A DNA stretch of 5,223 bases, taken from positions 1-5,223 of the forward strand of contig CAYPOY010000355.1 in assembly GCA_964412395.1 (NCBI GenBank). The letters run 5' to 3'. The stretch is from CAYPOY01 sp964412395. Lineage in GTDB: Bacteria; Chloroflexota; Anaerolineae; B4-G1. The position numbers and the translations under genes are program-made. Below the pieces are notes generated by a model. That model saw nothing but the letters and a program-made list of their open reading frames with translations. It was not told the DNA's origin and ran no database searches. Shown here piece by piece: positions 1-5,223 of the stretch (position 1 is its first letter; the number at the start of each line of letters is the position of its first letter).

Positions 1-1015
1 TGCCCTGGCGGGGCTTCAGCAGGCCGATGGCGTGCTTGACCAGCGTGGTCTTCCCCGCGCCGTTGGGGCCGAGGAGAGCGATGACGTCACCCCGGCGGAC
101 GGTCAGATTGACGTCGTGAATGACCGTTGGCCCGTCCTCCTCGTAAGCGAAGGACACGTCCTCGAACGTCACCAAAGGTTCGTGGCCGTCCGGCCCGTTT
201 GCACTGAGGGCCGGCCTGAAGGTAGGAGGAGGGGCGCTGGCCGCACGCTGAATCACGACAGGAGCGGGCAGTTTTACCTGCCGGTAGTCCACTACCTCCA
301 TCAGGCCATCCAGTGGGCCGTAGTAGGTGCTCTTGCCCTCCTGCATAAAAAGTACCCGGTCAGGGCGGATGCTTAGAGCGTCTTCAACGCGATGCTCGAC
401 GAGGAGGATGCTGACCCCCTCATCGGCCAGGCGGCGGAAGAGGGCCAGGGCCTCCTGGGCGCTGGCGGGGTCGAGGCTGGCTAGAGGCTCATCGAGCAGA
501 AGGATGCTGGGATGCATGGCCAGCACACCGGCGAGGGCAATCTTTTGCTTCTCGCCGCCGGAGAGGTAGAAAGTCTCTCGGTCGCGCAGGTGGGAGATGT
601 CCAAATAGTCGAGGGTCTCGTCCACCCGCCGCAGAATCTCCTCGCGGGGCAGCCCCAGGTTCTCCAGTCCAAAGGCCACCTCGGCGGAAACGTGGGCACC
701 CAGTATCTGCCGCTCCGGGTCTTGCAGCACCGTGCCGACGATTTGCGAGATGCGCGCCAGGATGAGCCCCGCTACGTCCTGGCCCTGGAGGAGCACACGA
801 CCGCTCAGTTCCCCCTTGTAGCTGCGTGGGATGAGACCGTTGATGCAGCGAATGAGCGTCGTCTTGCCACATCCACTGGCGCCAGCGACGAGAAGCAGTT
901 CGCCGCGCTCCAGTATCAACGAGACGTCGCATAGCGCAGGCTCGGACCGGATACGGTAGCGGAAGGTGAGCCCTTCGATCACCAGTGGGACAGCGGTGTC
1001 CTGTTGGTCAGACAA
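1..1015 (-). CDS. ECF-type ABC transporter ATPase with two fused ATP-binding domains (3' end beyond window)
   Basis: Predicted cytoplasmic motor of an energy-coupling factor importer, hydrolysing ATP to drive vitamin, cofactor or metal uptake. The frame stays open for 338 codons to the left edge, so the C-terminus is missing. Domain 1 is complete: Walker A GASGCGKTT (45-53), Q-loop Q98 in the ECF-typical QDPERQI, signature LSGGEKQK (151-158), Walker B ILLLDEP (171-177), H-loop H208. A Pro/Ala-rich linker (about 245-280) leads to domain 2, which shows Walker A GPNGAGKTT (316-324) before the cut. INGLIPRSYKGELSG and AFGLENLGLP are typical of fused EcfA/CbiO-like ATPases. The TTG start is chosen because an in-frame TAA lies seven codons upstream, no ATG or GTG fits, and GGGAG sits 9 nt before it. 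It follows def by 21 nt, so it is probably cotranscribed. The EcfT and substrate-binding S components are not in the window, so the substrate is unknown. A Cys replaces the usual Ser in the first P-loop. Confidence 0.9.
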   Translation of the reverse strand, partial: MSDQQDTAVPLVIEGLTFRYRIRSEPALCDVSLILERGELLLVAGASGCGKTTLIRCINGLIPRSYKGELSGRVLLQGQDVAGLILARISQIVGTVLQDPERQILGAHVSAEVAFGLENLGLPREEILRRVDETLDYLDISHLRDRETFYLSGGEKQKIALAGVLAMHPSILLLDEPLASLDPASAQEALALFRRLADEGVSILLVEHRVEDALSIRPDRVLFMQEGKSTYYGPLDGLMEVVDYRQVKLPAPVVIQRAASAPPPTFRPALSANGPDGHEPLVTFEDVSFAYEEDGPTVIHDVNLTVRRGDVIALLGPNGAGKTTLVKHAIGLLKPRQG

Positions 1016-1019
1016 GATG

Positions 1020-1029
1020 CCTTTCTCCC
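1020..1029 (-). promoter_or_regulatory. Ribosome binding site deciding the TTG start of the ECF ATPase
   Basis: On the minus strand GGGAGAAAGG precedes TTG at 1015. GGGAG ends 9 nt before the start, and the second purine run (AAAGG) ends 4 nt before it. It lies in the 21-nt gap after the def stop codon, and no other start codon in this frame is served by it. Confidence 0.6.
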
Positions 1030-1036
1030 GGTCTTA

Positions 1037-1600
1037 TCAAGCCAGCAGCGCGGATGCCGCCACTCCGCCGTGCGCTGCCTGGGTTGCCTCTGCTGCCTCT
1101 TCCTCCCCTTCGGGCACAGGCCAGATTTTCTCCGGGTCTTCGATGTAGTCAATGAATAGGATGCCATCACAGTGGTCAATCTCGTGCTGAAAGACGCGGG
1201 CCAGGAGCCCTTCGGCCTTAATGCGCACGGCCCGCCCCTGACGGTCTAACCCCTTGACAGTGACAGTGCGATGGCGCGGGAGTTCCCCGACCCAACCAGG
1301 GATGGAAAGACAACCTTCGATACCATCCTCCATCTCGCGGGATTTGCGCGCCAGCTCGGGATTGATGACAGCGTAGAGCTTACCATCACCGGGATTCTCC
1401 TCATCTTCGGGCAACTGCACCACGATGACGCGCTCGGGCACTCCGACCTGAATGGCGGCCAGGCCGATGCCGTCGGCTGTATGTATCGTTTCTACCATGT
1501 CGTCAACGAGTTCCTGCAAGTCCGGGCTCACGCGCCGCACGTGGCGTGATTTCTTGCGCAGTAGTGGGTCATCGTATAGCACGATCGAGCGCACAGGCAT
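1037..1600 (-). CDS. def: Peptide deformylase
   Basis: Removes the N-formyl group from the initiator methionine of nascent proteins; a cytosolic, ribosome-associated metalloenzyme. All three family motifs are present in the 187-residue product. Motif 1 is GIGLAAIQ (44-51). Motif 2 is EGCLS (95-99), with metal ligand C97. Motif 3 is QHEIDH (138-143), with ligands H139 and H143 and catalytic E140. Length is usual for the family. The ATG at 1600 is chosen because MPVRSIVLYDDPLLR matches the normal N-terminus and GGAGG lies 9 nt upstream; a longer open frame reaching 1801 only overlaps the upstream gene. Start is 4 nt after the preceding stop, indicating translational coupling. Two oddities: motif 3 reads HCDG where HLDG is usual, and there is a Glu/Ala-rich tail after about residue 163 (EGEEEAAEATQAA) that is probably disordered. 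Function is secure. Confidence 0.97.
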   Translation of the reverse strand: MPVRSIVLYDDPLLRKKSRHVRRVSPDLQELVDDMVETIHTADGIGLAAIQVGVPERVIVVQLPEDEENPGDGKLYAVINPELARKSREMEDGIEGCLSIPGWVGELPRHRTVTVKGLDRQGRAVRIKAEGLLARVFQHEIDHCDGILFIDYIEDPEKIWPVPEGEEEAAEATQAAHGGVAASALLA

Positions 1601-1604
1601 AGGT

Positions 1605-3296
1605 TCAAGCCTCCGGTTGATGCGAAGATGGTGGTGGGTTTGCAGATGCCGCCGAGTGGCGAGTCTGATCGTAGACGGCGAACCAATCGAGCAGCTCGGC
1701 TCGGCGGTGCTCGGCCTCCTGCTGGCGTTGGCGTTGCTGGAACGCCTCCACGCGGCGGAAGATCTCGGCCTGTACCCCACGGGGGTCTTTGACGTGGTCA
1801 AAGGTGAAGGCCTCGGCCCCAGCCGTTTCGATGGTCACCAACCCGTAGTTGAACAACTTCCCCAGAACGCCGGGGATTTCCAGGCTGACGTCCTGGATCA
1901 TACCCAGGCTGGCCTCACGGCGCTCCTCACGCAGGTAGAAGGGCAGTTGCTCAATGTCAATGATGCGCGTGGCTGTCACCTGATAGACGTCGTTCTGCCA
2001 GTCGTCGAATATCCATAGCCACCAGGGAAATAGGAAGACCAGCGCCACGCCGTAGCCGATCAGAGGCAGGCCCCAGTTAGCAGGGTGACGAAAGAGCAGG
2101 TAAGCGGCGGTGGCCAGGGTAGCCACGACGATGAGCAGCGTGGGAAGCGCGATAGGTTTGATCAGGGCGATCCAATGTTTGCGCCAGGTGATGGTATCCC
2201 CCTGCTCATAGCGCAGGGGAGGCATGAGATAGCGAAAGAGGCGCATGGGCGCGAGAAACCACGACGGGAGGGTCAGTTTGAGGCGGCGTTTGGCACGCAC
2301 CGTTTCGGACGTCGGCGGGGGCGCTTCGGGAGTGGCGATGCCAAACTGACGTTGCAGCGCATCATGGATAGCGACTCGTTCCTCGGCTCTGGCCCCGGCC
2401 TGCACGCGCCGAATCTGCTCGAAGATGGCGTCCCGCGTCGCTGCTGGATCGGGAATCTGGCGGAAGGCGACGTGTCCCCGCTCCCCTGCCGTCTCGATGA
2501 TCAGATTGCCGAAGTTGAGCAACTGGGCCAGCATCCCCTCCTGCGACTGCTGAATGTCCTGGATGGTGCGCAAGGGGGCTTCGGTACGGGATTCGCGCAC
2601 GAGGGGGATGCGCTCCTCGTGCACGACCCGTTTACTTGTTACGATGTAGTCATCGTTGTAGTGATCCACGACCAGGTATAAGGCAAACAGCAGCGGGGCC
2701 AGGGCCAGGAGTCCTCCCACGATCAAGACCCACATTCCTTCGGAGCGCAGGTGCCAACAGCCGACCAGGTCCACCAGGAGCACGAAGGCGGGGAAGACCA
2801 GGTTGCGGATCAATATCGCGTTGTGTTTGTGCAGGTGGGCGATGACGACCTCGCCTGGATCCTGCCATTTGAAGCGCTGGGCGCGGCGCTTCCGGGCCAC
2901 GTCGGGGCTCATCTGCAATGCCTTGAGCACCGAGGGTCGTTCGTGTAGCAGTTGGTCGAACTCGTCCTTGTTCAGGTAGAGCAGGACGGCGTCCTGGGCG
3001 ACTTCAACAGTGGCGTCACGTGGCTCGCCCAACATGAGCGATGTCTCGCCAAAGTAGGCGCCGGGTACAATCCTGGCGACCTCTTGTTCGATCCCCAGCG
3101 GATCAACGTGCAGGACGCGCAGTTCGCCGCTTTCGACGAAGTAGGCTGTGAGGCCGAGTTGTCCCTGGCGGCAGACCACGCTCCCGGCCGGATATTGCAC
3201 GCGCTTGGCCAGTTCGACGACCGCCTTGAGGTCGTCCCGGCTGAGTTCGGCAAACAGCGAGACTTCCTTGAGTTGCTTCGCCAGATCGTTGGGCAT
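1605..3296 (-). CDS. Membrane protein with cyclic-nucleotide-binding domain and two bacterial PH-like (bPH2) modules
   Basis: 563 residues; no gene name recognised. Residues 1-130 form a CRP-like cNMP-binding domain: a beta-roll around VVCRQGQ and YFVESGELRV, then a phosphate-binding cassette FGETSLMLGEPRDATV with E84 and R93, the positions that contact the cyclic phosphate in the family. Two hydrophobic segments (about 163-181 and 188-210) precede a bPH2/YdbT-like domain (about 211-291). The same pattern recurs: helices at about 376-401 and 409-430, then a second bPH2 domain (about 431-512). The halves align: DDYIVTSKRVV with DVYQVTATRII, and LLNFGNLIIETAG with LFNYGLVTIETAG, showing an internal duplication. 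A Gln/Arg-rich, probably coiled-coil stretch (515-540) ends it. The ATG at 3296 is chosen because the CNB domain starts right after it, GGGAG lies 9 nt upstream and a -10 element sits just ahead. It is first in a likely operon with def and the ECF ATPase. Ligand and role are unknown; a membrane-anchored nucleotide sensor is inference. Confidence 0.88.
   Translation of the reverse strand: MPNDLAKQLKEVSLFAELSRDDLKAVVELAKRVQYPAGSVVCRQGQLGLTAYFVESGELRVLHVDPLGIEQEVARIVPGAYFGETSLMLGEPRDATVEVAQDAVLLYLNKDEFDQLLHERPSVLKALQMSPDVARKRRAQRFKWQDPGEVVIAHLHKHNAILIRNLVFPAFVLLVDLVGCWHLRSEGMWVLIVGGLLALAPLLFALYLVVDHYNDDYIVTSKRVVHEERIPLVRESRTEAPLRTIQDIQQSQEGMLAQLLNFGNLIIETAGERGHVAFRQIPDPAATRDAIFEQIRRVQAGARAEERVAIHDALQRQFGIATPEAPPPTSETVRAKRRLKLTLPSWFLAPMRLFRYLMPPLRYEQGDTITWRKHWIALIKPIALPTLLIVVATLATAAYLLFRHPANWGLPLIGYGVALVFLFPWWLWIFDDWQNDVYQVTATRIIDIEQLPFYLREERREASLGMIQDVSLEIPGVLGKLFNYGLVTIETAGAEAFTFDHVKDPRGVQAEIFRRVEAFQQRQRQQEAEHRRAELLDWFAVYDQTRHSAASANPPPSSHQPEA
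1610..1614 (-). promoter_or_regulatory. Ribosome binding site of def, inside the end of the upstream gene
   Basis: GGAGG on the minus strand is 9 nt before the def ATG at 1600. It forms part of the Pro-Glu-Ala codons that end the upstream membrane protein, whose TGA is at 1607-1605. Ribosomes terminating there would be almost on top of this site, which supports coupled translation. Confidence 0.7.
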
Positions 3297-3303
3297 CCCG
3301 ATT

Positions 3304-3311
3304 CTCTCCCT
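3304..3311 (-). promoter_or_regulatory. Ribosome binding site deciding the start of the CNB/bPH2 gene
   Basis: AGGGAGAG on the minus strand, with GGGAG ending 9 nt before the ATG at 3296. It supports this internal ATG over the one at 3548 in the same open frame, which has no comparable site. Confidence 0.6.
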
Positions 3312-3318
3312 GGATGTA

Positions 3319-3327
3319 ATTGTAGCA
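3319..3327 (-). promoter_or_regulatory. Extended -10 promoter for the CNB/bPH2-def-ECF operon
   Basis: TGCTACAAT on the minus strand matches an extended -10 element (TGn plus TACAAT, 5 of 6 to TATAAT). Transcription would begin near 3312, just ahead of the ribosome binding site, giving a very short leader. No good -35 lies at normal distance: the hexamer 17 bp upstream is TTCCCC. A TTGACT at 3355-3350 is 25 bp away, too far for a standard sigma-70 site. Prediction only. Confidence 0.45.
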
Positions 3328-3368
3328 CATTCTGGCGGAAGGGGGAAGTAGTCAATGAACAATGTCCA

Positions 3369-3548
3369 AACGTCTTTTATGAACTCATCCCACTGGCCTC
3401 TTCGCACCTTTGGATTGGGATAGTTGAACTTATATCCGCGCTTGAAGTCTAGCTTCAAGCCTTCTGTCTGTGCAATAAGCGTACGGAGTTTGCTCTTATC
3501 CGTAGTCGTGGCGCCCAATCCTCGATCCCCTTGTGGCAGAACTCCCAT
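3369..3548 (-). pseudogene. Probable remnant of an AlbA_2 / Schlafen-type domain protein (N-terminal piece)
   Basis: The 312 bases between the toxin stop (3609) and the CNB/bPH2 start (3296) hold no complete gene. The minus frame from ATG 3548 encodes LRTLIAQTEGLKLDFKRGYK, then NYPNP and QWDEFIKDV. This resembles the start of AlbA_2 (divergent AAA-4, Schlafen-like) proteins, in which a LIAQGEGxxxDFK segment is followed by QWDEFIKD and then normally by a LANG-type segment. Here resemblance stops at about 3369 and is replaced by WTLFIDYFPLPPEC, with no sign of the rest of the domain. No ribosome binding site is seen at 3548. The frame happens to run into the CNB/bPH2 gene without a stop. The best reading is a 5' fragment left by deletion. 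A true N-terminal extension of the downstream protein, or a short expressed peptide, is possible but less likely. Family assignment is from memory. Confidence 0.5.
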
Positions 3549-3550
3549 TT

Positions 3551-3581
3551 GATCAGACCCAGTCCCCAGGTCTACCTGATC
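3551..3581. repeat. Imperfect inverted repeat between toxin gene and remnant
   Basis: GATCAG (3551-3556) and CTGATC (3576-3581) are exact inverted arms, with a further ACC/GGT complement inside. There is no T-run on either side, so an intrinsic terminator is not supported. It may be chance, or a scar of the event that truncated the neighbouring AlbA_2-like gene. Confidence 0.3.
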
Positions 3582-3608
3582 GTGGTAGTTGCCCCTCCGG
3601 TTGCCGGA

Positions 3609-4046
3609 CTATTCCCACTCCGTCAGTGCCTCGGCGGGGTAGCGGGTGTGGAGTGCGCCGGCCACCCGCTCCCGCTGTTCCCGGTCCAGGGTAATCAGGG
3701 TGCTGCCAAAGCGCAGGGCTACGGCAGCGTAGACGGCGTCGCTGCCTCGCAGTTGGTATTGTGCCGCCACATCTGCGGCCTGCCGAGCCAGGATGGTGTC
3801 CAGCGGGATTAGCACCAGATGGGGCAGGCGGCTCAGGGCGGTAGCGAACTTACGGGCCAGGTCAGCATTTTGCCGACCCCGACCGATAGCAGCGGCTACC
3901 TCCGGCAACAACAACGTCGGCACAACAATAGGGGCTGCCTGCTCCTGCAGCAGGGCCAGCAGATGACGGCTCTCTTCGTGCCCCGCTTCGTAAGGATTGA
4001 AACCGTTCACAAAGACGCTGGCATCCACAGTGTAAGTGCTGGTCAT
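3609..4046 (-). CDS. vapC: PIN-domain toxin, VapC-like ribonuclease
   Basis: Predicted toxin of a type II toxin-antitoxin pair: a Mg2+-dependent endoribonuclease that blocks translation when the antitoxin is lost. The 145-residue length is normal for the family. The acidic PIN residues are in their usual contexts: D8 in YTVDASV, E49 in LLPEV, D103 in RGSDAVYAAVA and D121 in ITLDRE, so the active site looks intact. The ATG at 4046 lies 9 nt after the antitoxin stop. Its ribosome binding site AGGGGG (4057-4052) overlaps that TAG stop, so translation is probably coupled to the antitoxin. The product ends at TAG 3611-3609. The RNA target cannot be read from sequence. PIN class is secure; the toxin role rests on the antitoxin next door. 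Confidence 0.92.
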   Translation of the reverse strand: MTSTYTVDASVFVNGFNPYEAGHEESRHLLALLQEQAAPIVVPTLLLPEVAAAIGRGRQNADLARKFATALSRLPHLVLIPLDTILARQAADVAAQYQLRGSDAVYAAVALRFGSTLITLDREQRERVAGALHTRYPAEALTEWE

Positions 4047-4055
4047 AGCGACCCC

Positions 4056-4328
4056 CTACCGGCGCATTTCCGACAGGAGCTCGGTGCTGGTCAGGGGTGA
4101 ACGCCATCCCCGGCCAATCTCCTCACCCAGCCTGGTCAACTCTTCCCAGGCAGCCGTGGCTGGCTCACCGGTGGAGGGCAGGCTCACCGTCTTGATTTCC
4201 TCCAACGGCATCAGCAGGCCCACAGGTCGCCCCCGATAAGTGATGATGTACTGGGCACGCTGCTCCCGCACATCCCGGATAATCTCCGAGGCATGGGCTT
4301 TTAACTCTCGCACACCGACGTCAGGCAT
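4056..4328 (-). CDS. Phd/YefM-family antitoxin
   Basis: Antitoxin partner of the downstream PIN toxin: it neutralises the RNase by direct binding and represses the operon. 90 residues, normal for the family. The N-terminal Phd/YefM DNA-binding fold is clear: MPDVGVRELKAHASEIIRDV, then ITYRGRPVGLLMPLEE (about 29-44). The C-terminal part, with GEEIGRGW and ELLSEMRR, is the kind of flexible helix that wraps the toxin. The ATG at 4328 has a strong AGGAGG (4338-4333) 4 nt upstream. A near-consensus promoter and an inverted repeat lie directly ahead, as expected for autoregulation. Phd/YefM antitoxins pair with Doc, YoeB or PIN toxins; here the partner is PIN. Family assignment is firm; the partner assignment follows from adjacency (9-nt gap). 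Confidence 0.93.
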   Translation of the reverse strand: MPDVGVRELKAHASEIIRDVREQRAQYIITYRGRPVGLLMPLEEIKTVSLPSTGEPATAAWEELTRLGEEIGRGWRSPLTSTELLSEMRR

Positions 4329-4332
4329 TGCA

Positions 4333-4338
4333 CCTCCT
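4333..4338 (-). promoter_or_regulatory. Ribosome binding site of the antitoxin
   Basis: Perfect AGGAGG on the minus strand, ending 4 nt before the ATG at 4328. It is the strongest Shine-Dalgarno sequence in the window, fitting the need for antitoxin to be made in excess over toxin. Confidence 0.75.
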
Positions 4339-4346
4339 ATACTTGT

Positions 4347-4374
4347 TAATGTGGTCCCTTATGTGACTACATTA
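4347..4374 (-). promoter_or_regulatory. Operator-like inverted repeat of the toxin-antitoxin operon
   Basis: Minus strand: TAATGTAGTC (4374-4365), 8-nt spacer ACATAAGG, GACCACATTA (4356-4347). The arms are complementary at 9 of 10 positions. The left arm overlaps the -10 hexamer and the repeat covers the expected transcription start near 4363. A protein bound here would block the promoter, so this is a natural site for the Phd-like antitoxin or its toxin complex. Binding is inferred. Confidence 0.6.
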
Positions 4375-4398
4375 TACCTGAATCTGGGGATTTGTCAA
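4371..4398 (-). promoter_or_regulatory. Sigma-70-type promoter of the toxin-antitoxin operon
   Basis: Minus strand: TTGACA (4398-4393), 16-bp spacer, TATAAT (4376-4371). Both hexamers are perfect consensus and the spacing is within the normal range. It lies in the gap between the glycosyltransferase stop (4431) and the antitoxin start (4328), about 35 nt upstream of the antitoxin ribosome binding site. Confidence 0.8.
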
Positions 4399-4430
4399 CG
4401 CGTGTGGGAACAAGGAGATTTGCAGTAGCA

Positions 4431-5223
4431 TCACCCCACCACGTCCTGGTACGCCGCCAGCGTCTCCCGCGCGGTGCGCTCCCAGGAGAAGCGGGCGGCC
4501 TGGGCCAGCGCACGGCGACTTAGTTCGGCGCGGAACTCCTCGTCGGTCGCCAGTTGGATAAGCGCACCCGCCATCCCCTCGGCGTCGTCCGGCCCCAGCA
4601 GCACCCCTGCATTGCCGACGACCTCGGGGATGGAGGCGGCATCGCTGCCCACGACCGGTGTGCCACAGGCCAGTGCCTCCAACGCTGGCAGGCCAAAGCC
4701 CTCGTAGCGGCTGGGAAAGATGAGCGCCACCGCGCCCCGGTAGAGGGCGGGCTTATCGGCTTCGTCCACGAGGCCGATAAAACGCACGAACCGCTCATCT
4801 ACCCCCTGCTCCCGGGCCAACCGACGCGGGTCGGGCGTGAAAGGGGTATCCCGCTCCGGCAATCGTCCGGCGATGACCAGTGGACACCCCTCTCCGATGG
4901 TCGGCCCGACCCAGCGGTAGGTGCCGAGCGCCGTGGCGATGTTCTTGCGTATGTCGAAGCCGCCCAGGTAGAGCACGTACCGTTTGGGCAGGCCGTGGAC
5001 CCCCCTCCGGCTCCCCCCTGGGAGGGGGGAGGGTTCGACCTCCCTCCGGCTCTCCTCTGGGAGGATGGAGGGGGTCGGGGTATAGCGTTCACCAGCGGCC
5101 AGGTAGACGACGCGCACGCGGTCGGGCGGCAGCCCCAGGTGAGCGATGATGTCCCGCCTGGAGGCTTCCGAGTCGGTGAGCACCAGCGCGGCGTTCTGCG
5201 CGGCGGCGCCGACCAGCGCGGTG
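4431..5223 (-). CDS. GT4-like (group 1) glycosyltransferase, C-terminal part (5' end beyond window)
   Basis: Predicted retaining GT-B glycosyltransferase that moves a sugar from a nucleotide-sugar donor, probably in cell-surface polysaccharide or glycolipid synthesis. 263 residues are visible. The frame stays open to the right edge with family-like sequence (ALVLTDSEASRRDI), so the N-terminal acceptor domain lies outside; GTG at 5183 is not the start. Visible order: the end of the N-domain (PPDRVRVVYLAAGERY), a linker, then the donor domain starting RYVLYLGGFDIRKN, with FVRFIGLVDEADKPALYRGA and the EX7E motif in YEGFGLPALE (window residues E174 and E182), then CGTPVVGSDAASIPEV and a C-terminal SWERTARETLAAY helix. 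The linker (window residues 51-76) consists of two 13-residue repeats, described separately. Only 33 nt separate its stop from the -35 of the toxin-antitoxin promoter, with no terminator seen, so read-through is possible. Acceptor and donor sugars cannot be told. Confidence 0.93.
   Translation of the reverse strand, partial: TALVGAAAQNAALVLTDSEASRRDIIAHLGLPPDRVRVVYLAAGERYTPTPSILPEESRREVEPSPLPGGSRRGVHGLPKRYVLYLGGFDIRKNIATALGTYRWVGPTIGEGCPLVIAGRLPERDTPFTPDPRRLAREQGVDERFVRFIGLVDEADKPALYRGAVALIFPSRYEGFGLPALEALACGTPVVGSDAASIPEVVGNAGVLLGPDDAEGMAGALIQLATDEEFRAELSRRALAQAARFSWERTARETLAAYQDVVG
5001..5078. repeat. Tandem 39-bp GC-rich repeat with hairpin, inside the glycosyltransferase gene
   Basis: Two adjacent units, 5001-5039 and 5040-5078. 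Their first 33 positions match at 28. Each carries CCTCCGGCTC followed by CTGGGAGG. Unit 1 contains a perfect 8-bp stem, CTCCCCCC (5011-5018) with GGGGGGAG (5024-5031), around loop TGGGA; unit 2 has the same layout with a decayed stem. The 39-bp period equals 13 codons, so the frame is kept and the protein shows PSILPEESRREVE followed by PSPLPGGSRRGVH. The second unit has diverged more from palindromy, suggesting it is older or less constrained. Confidence 0.8.

Noticed and set aside
512..934. Long plus-strand open frames, here and for example at 1452-2018, 2085-2681 and 2952-3452.
   Set aside because: They lie opposite well-supported minus-strand genes, show no recognisable motifs, and are typical shadows in GC-rich DNA.
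1601..1801. A 67-residue N-terminal extension of the deformylase from an ATG at 1801.
   Set aside because: It reads the other frame of the CNB/bPH2 gene end, is low-complexity Arg/Ser-rich, and def has its own ATG, ribosome binding site and normal N-terminus at 1600.
3350..3355. TTGACT as the -35 of the CNB operon promoter.
   Set aside because: It is 25 bp from the TACAAT element, beyond normal sigma-70 spacing.
1605..3548. A single 647-residue AlbA_2-CNB-bPH2 fusion protein.
   Set aside because: The AlbA_2-like part is truncated, the ATG at 3548 lacks a ribosome binding site, and a promoter and good ribosome binding site precede the internal ATG at 3296. Not fully excluded.
3551..3581. Intrinsic terminator after the toxin gene.
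   Set aside because: Arms are short with an uneven interior and no T-run follows on the minus strand.
1605..4046. A cyclic-nucleotide defence system (CBASS-like) made of the CNB membrane protein and the neighbouring toxin genes.
   Set aside because: No nucleotide cyclase or CD-NTase is in the window, the toxin pair has its own promoter and partner, and the CNB gene is in a transcript with housekeeping def.
4431..5183. Glycosyltransferase starting at GTG 5183.
   Set aside because: The frame continues to the window edge with family-like sequence, and a GT-B enzyme needs an N-terminal domain that must lie outside.

Overview
The window is GC-rich and tightly packed, and every supported gene is read from the minus strand. 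Layout, gene density and protein style suggest a Chloroflexota-like bacterium (Anaerolineae or Chloroflexia). This is an inference from remembered family resemblance, not a computed placement. There are five protein genes plus one probable gene remnant. Two genes run off the window edges.

Right end, in transcription order: 5223-4431 is the C-terminal part of a GT-B fold, GT4-like glycosyltransferase. Its interdomain linker is built from two 39-bp, hairpin-forming repeat units in frame. Next, 4398-4056 and 4046-3609 form a type II toxin-antitoxin pair: a Phd/YefM-like antitoxin and a VapC-like PIN-domain RNase. It has a near-consensus sigma-70 promoter and a 10-bp inverted repeat overlapping the -10 element, a likely site of autoregulation.

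Middle: 3608-3297 carries no convincing intact gene. It encodes what looks like the first part of an AlbA_2 (Schlafen-type) domain protein that loses family resemblance after about 60 residues. By chance it stays in frame with the next gene.

Left two thirds: a likely three-gene operon starts from an extended -10 promoter near 3320. Its first gene encodes a 563-residue membrane protein with a cyclic-nucleotide-binding domain and two copies of a [two membrane helices + bacterial PH domain] module. After a 4-nt gap comes peptide deformylase (def). After another 21 nt comes a TTG-started, double-domain ECF-type ABC ATPase that runs off the left edge. The deformylase is housekeeping. The ECF ATPase would energise vitamin or cofactor uptake with partners outside the window. 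The link to the cNMP/PH membrane protein is not explained by known pathways and is the most open question here. No RNA genes, CRISPR arrays, insertion sequences or convincing intrinsic terminators were seen.
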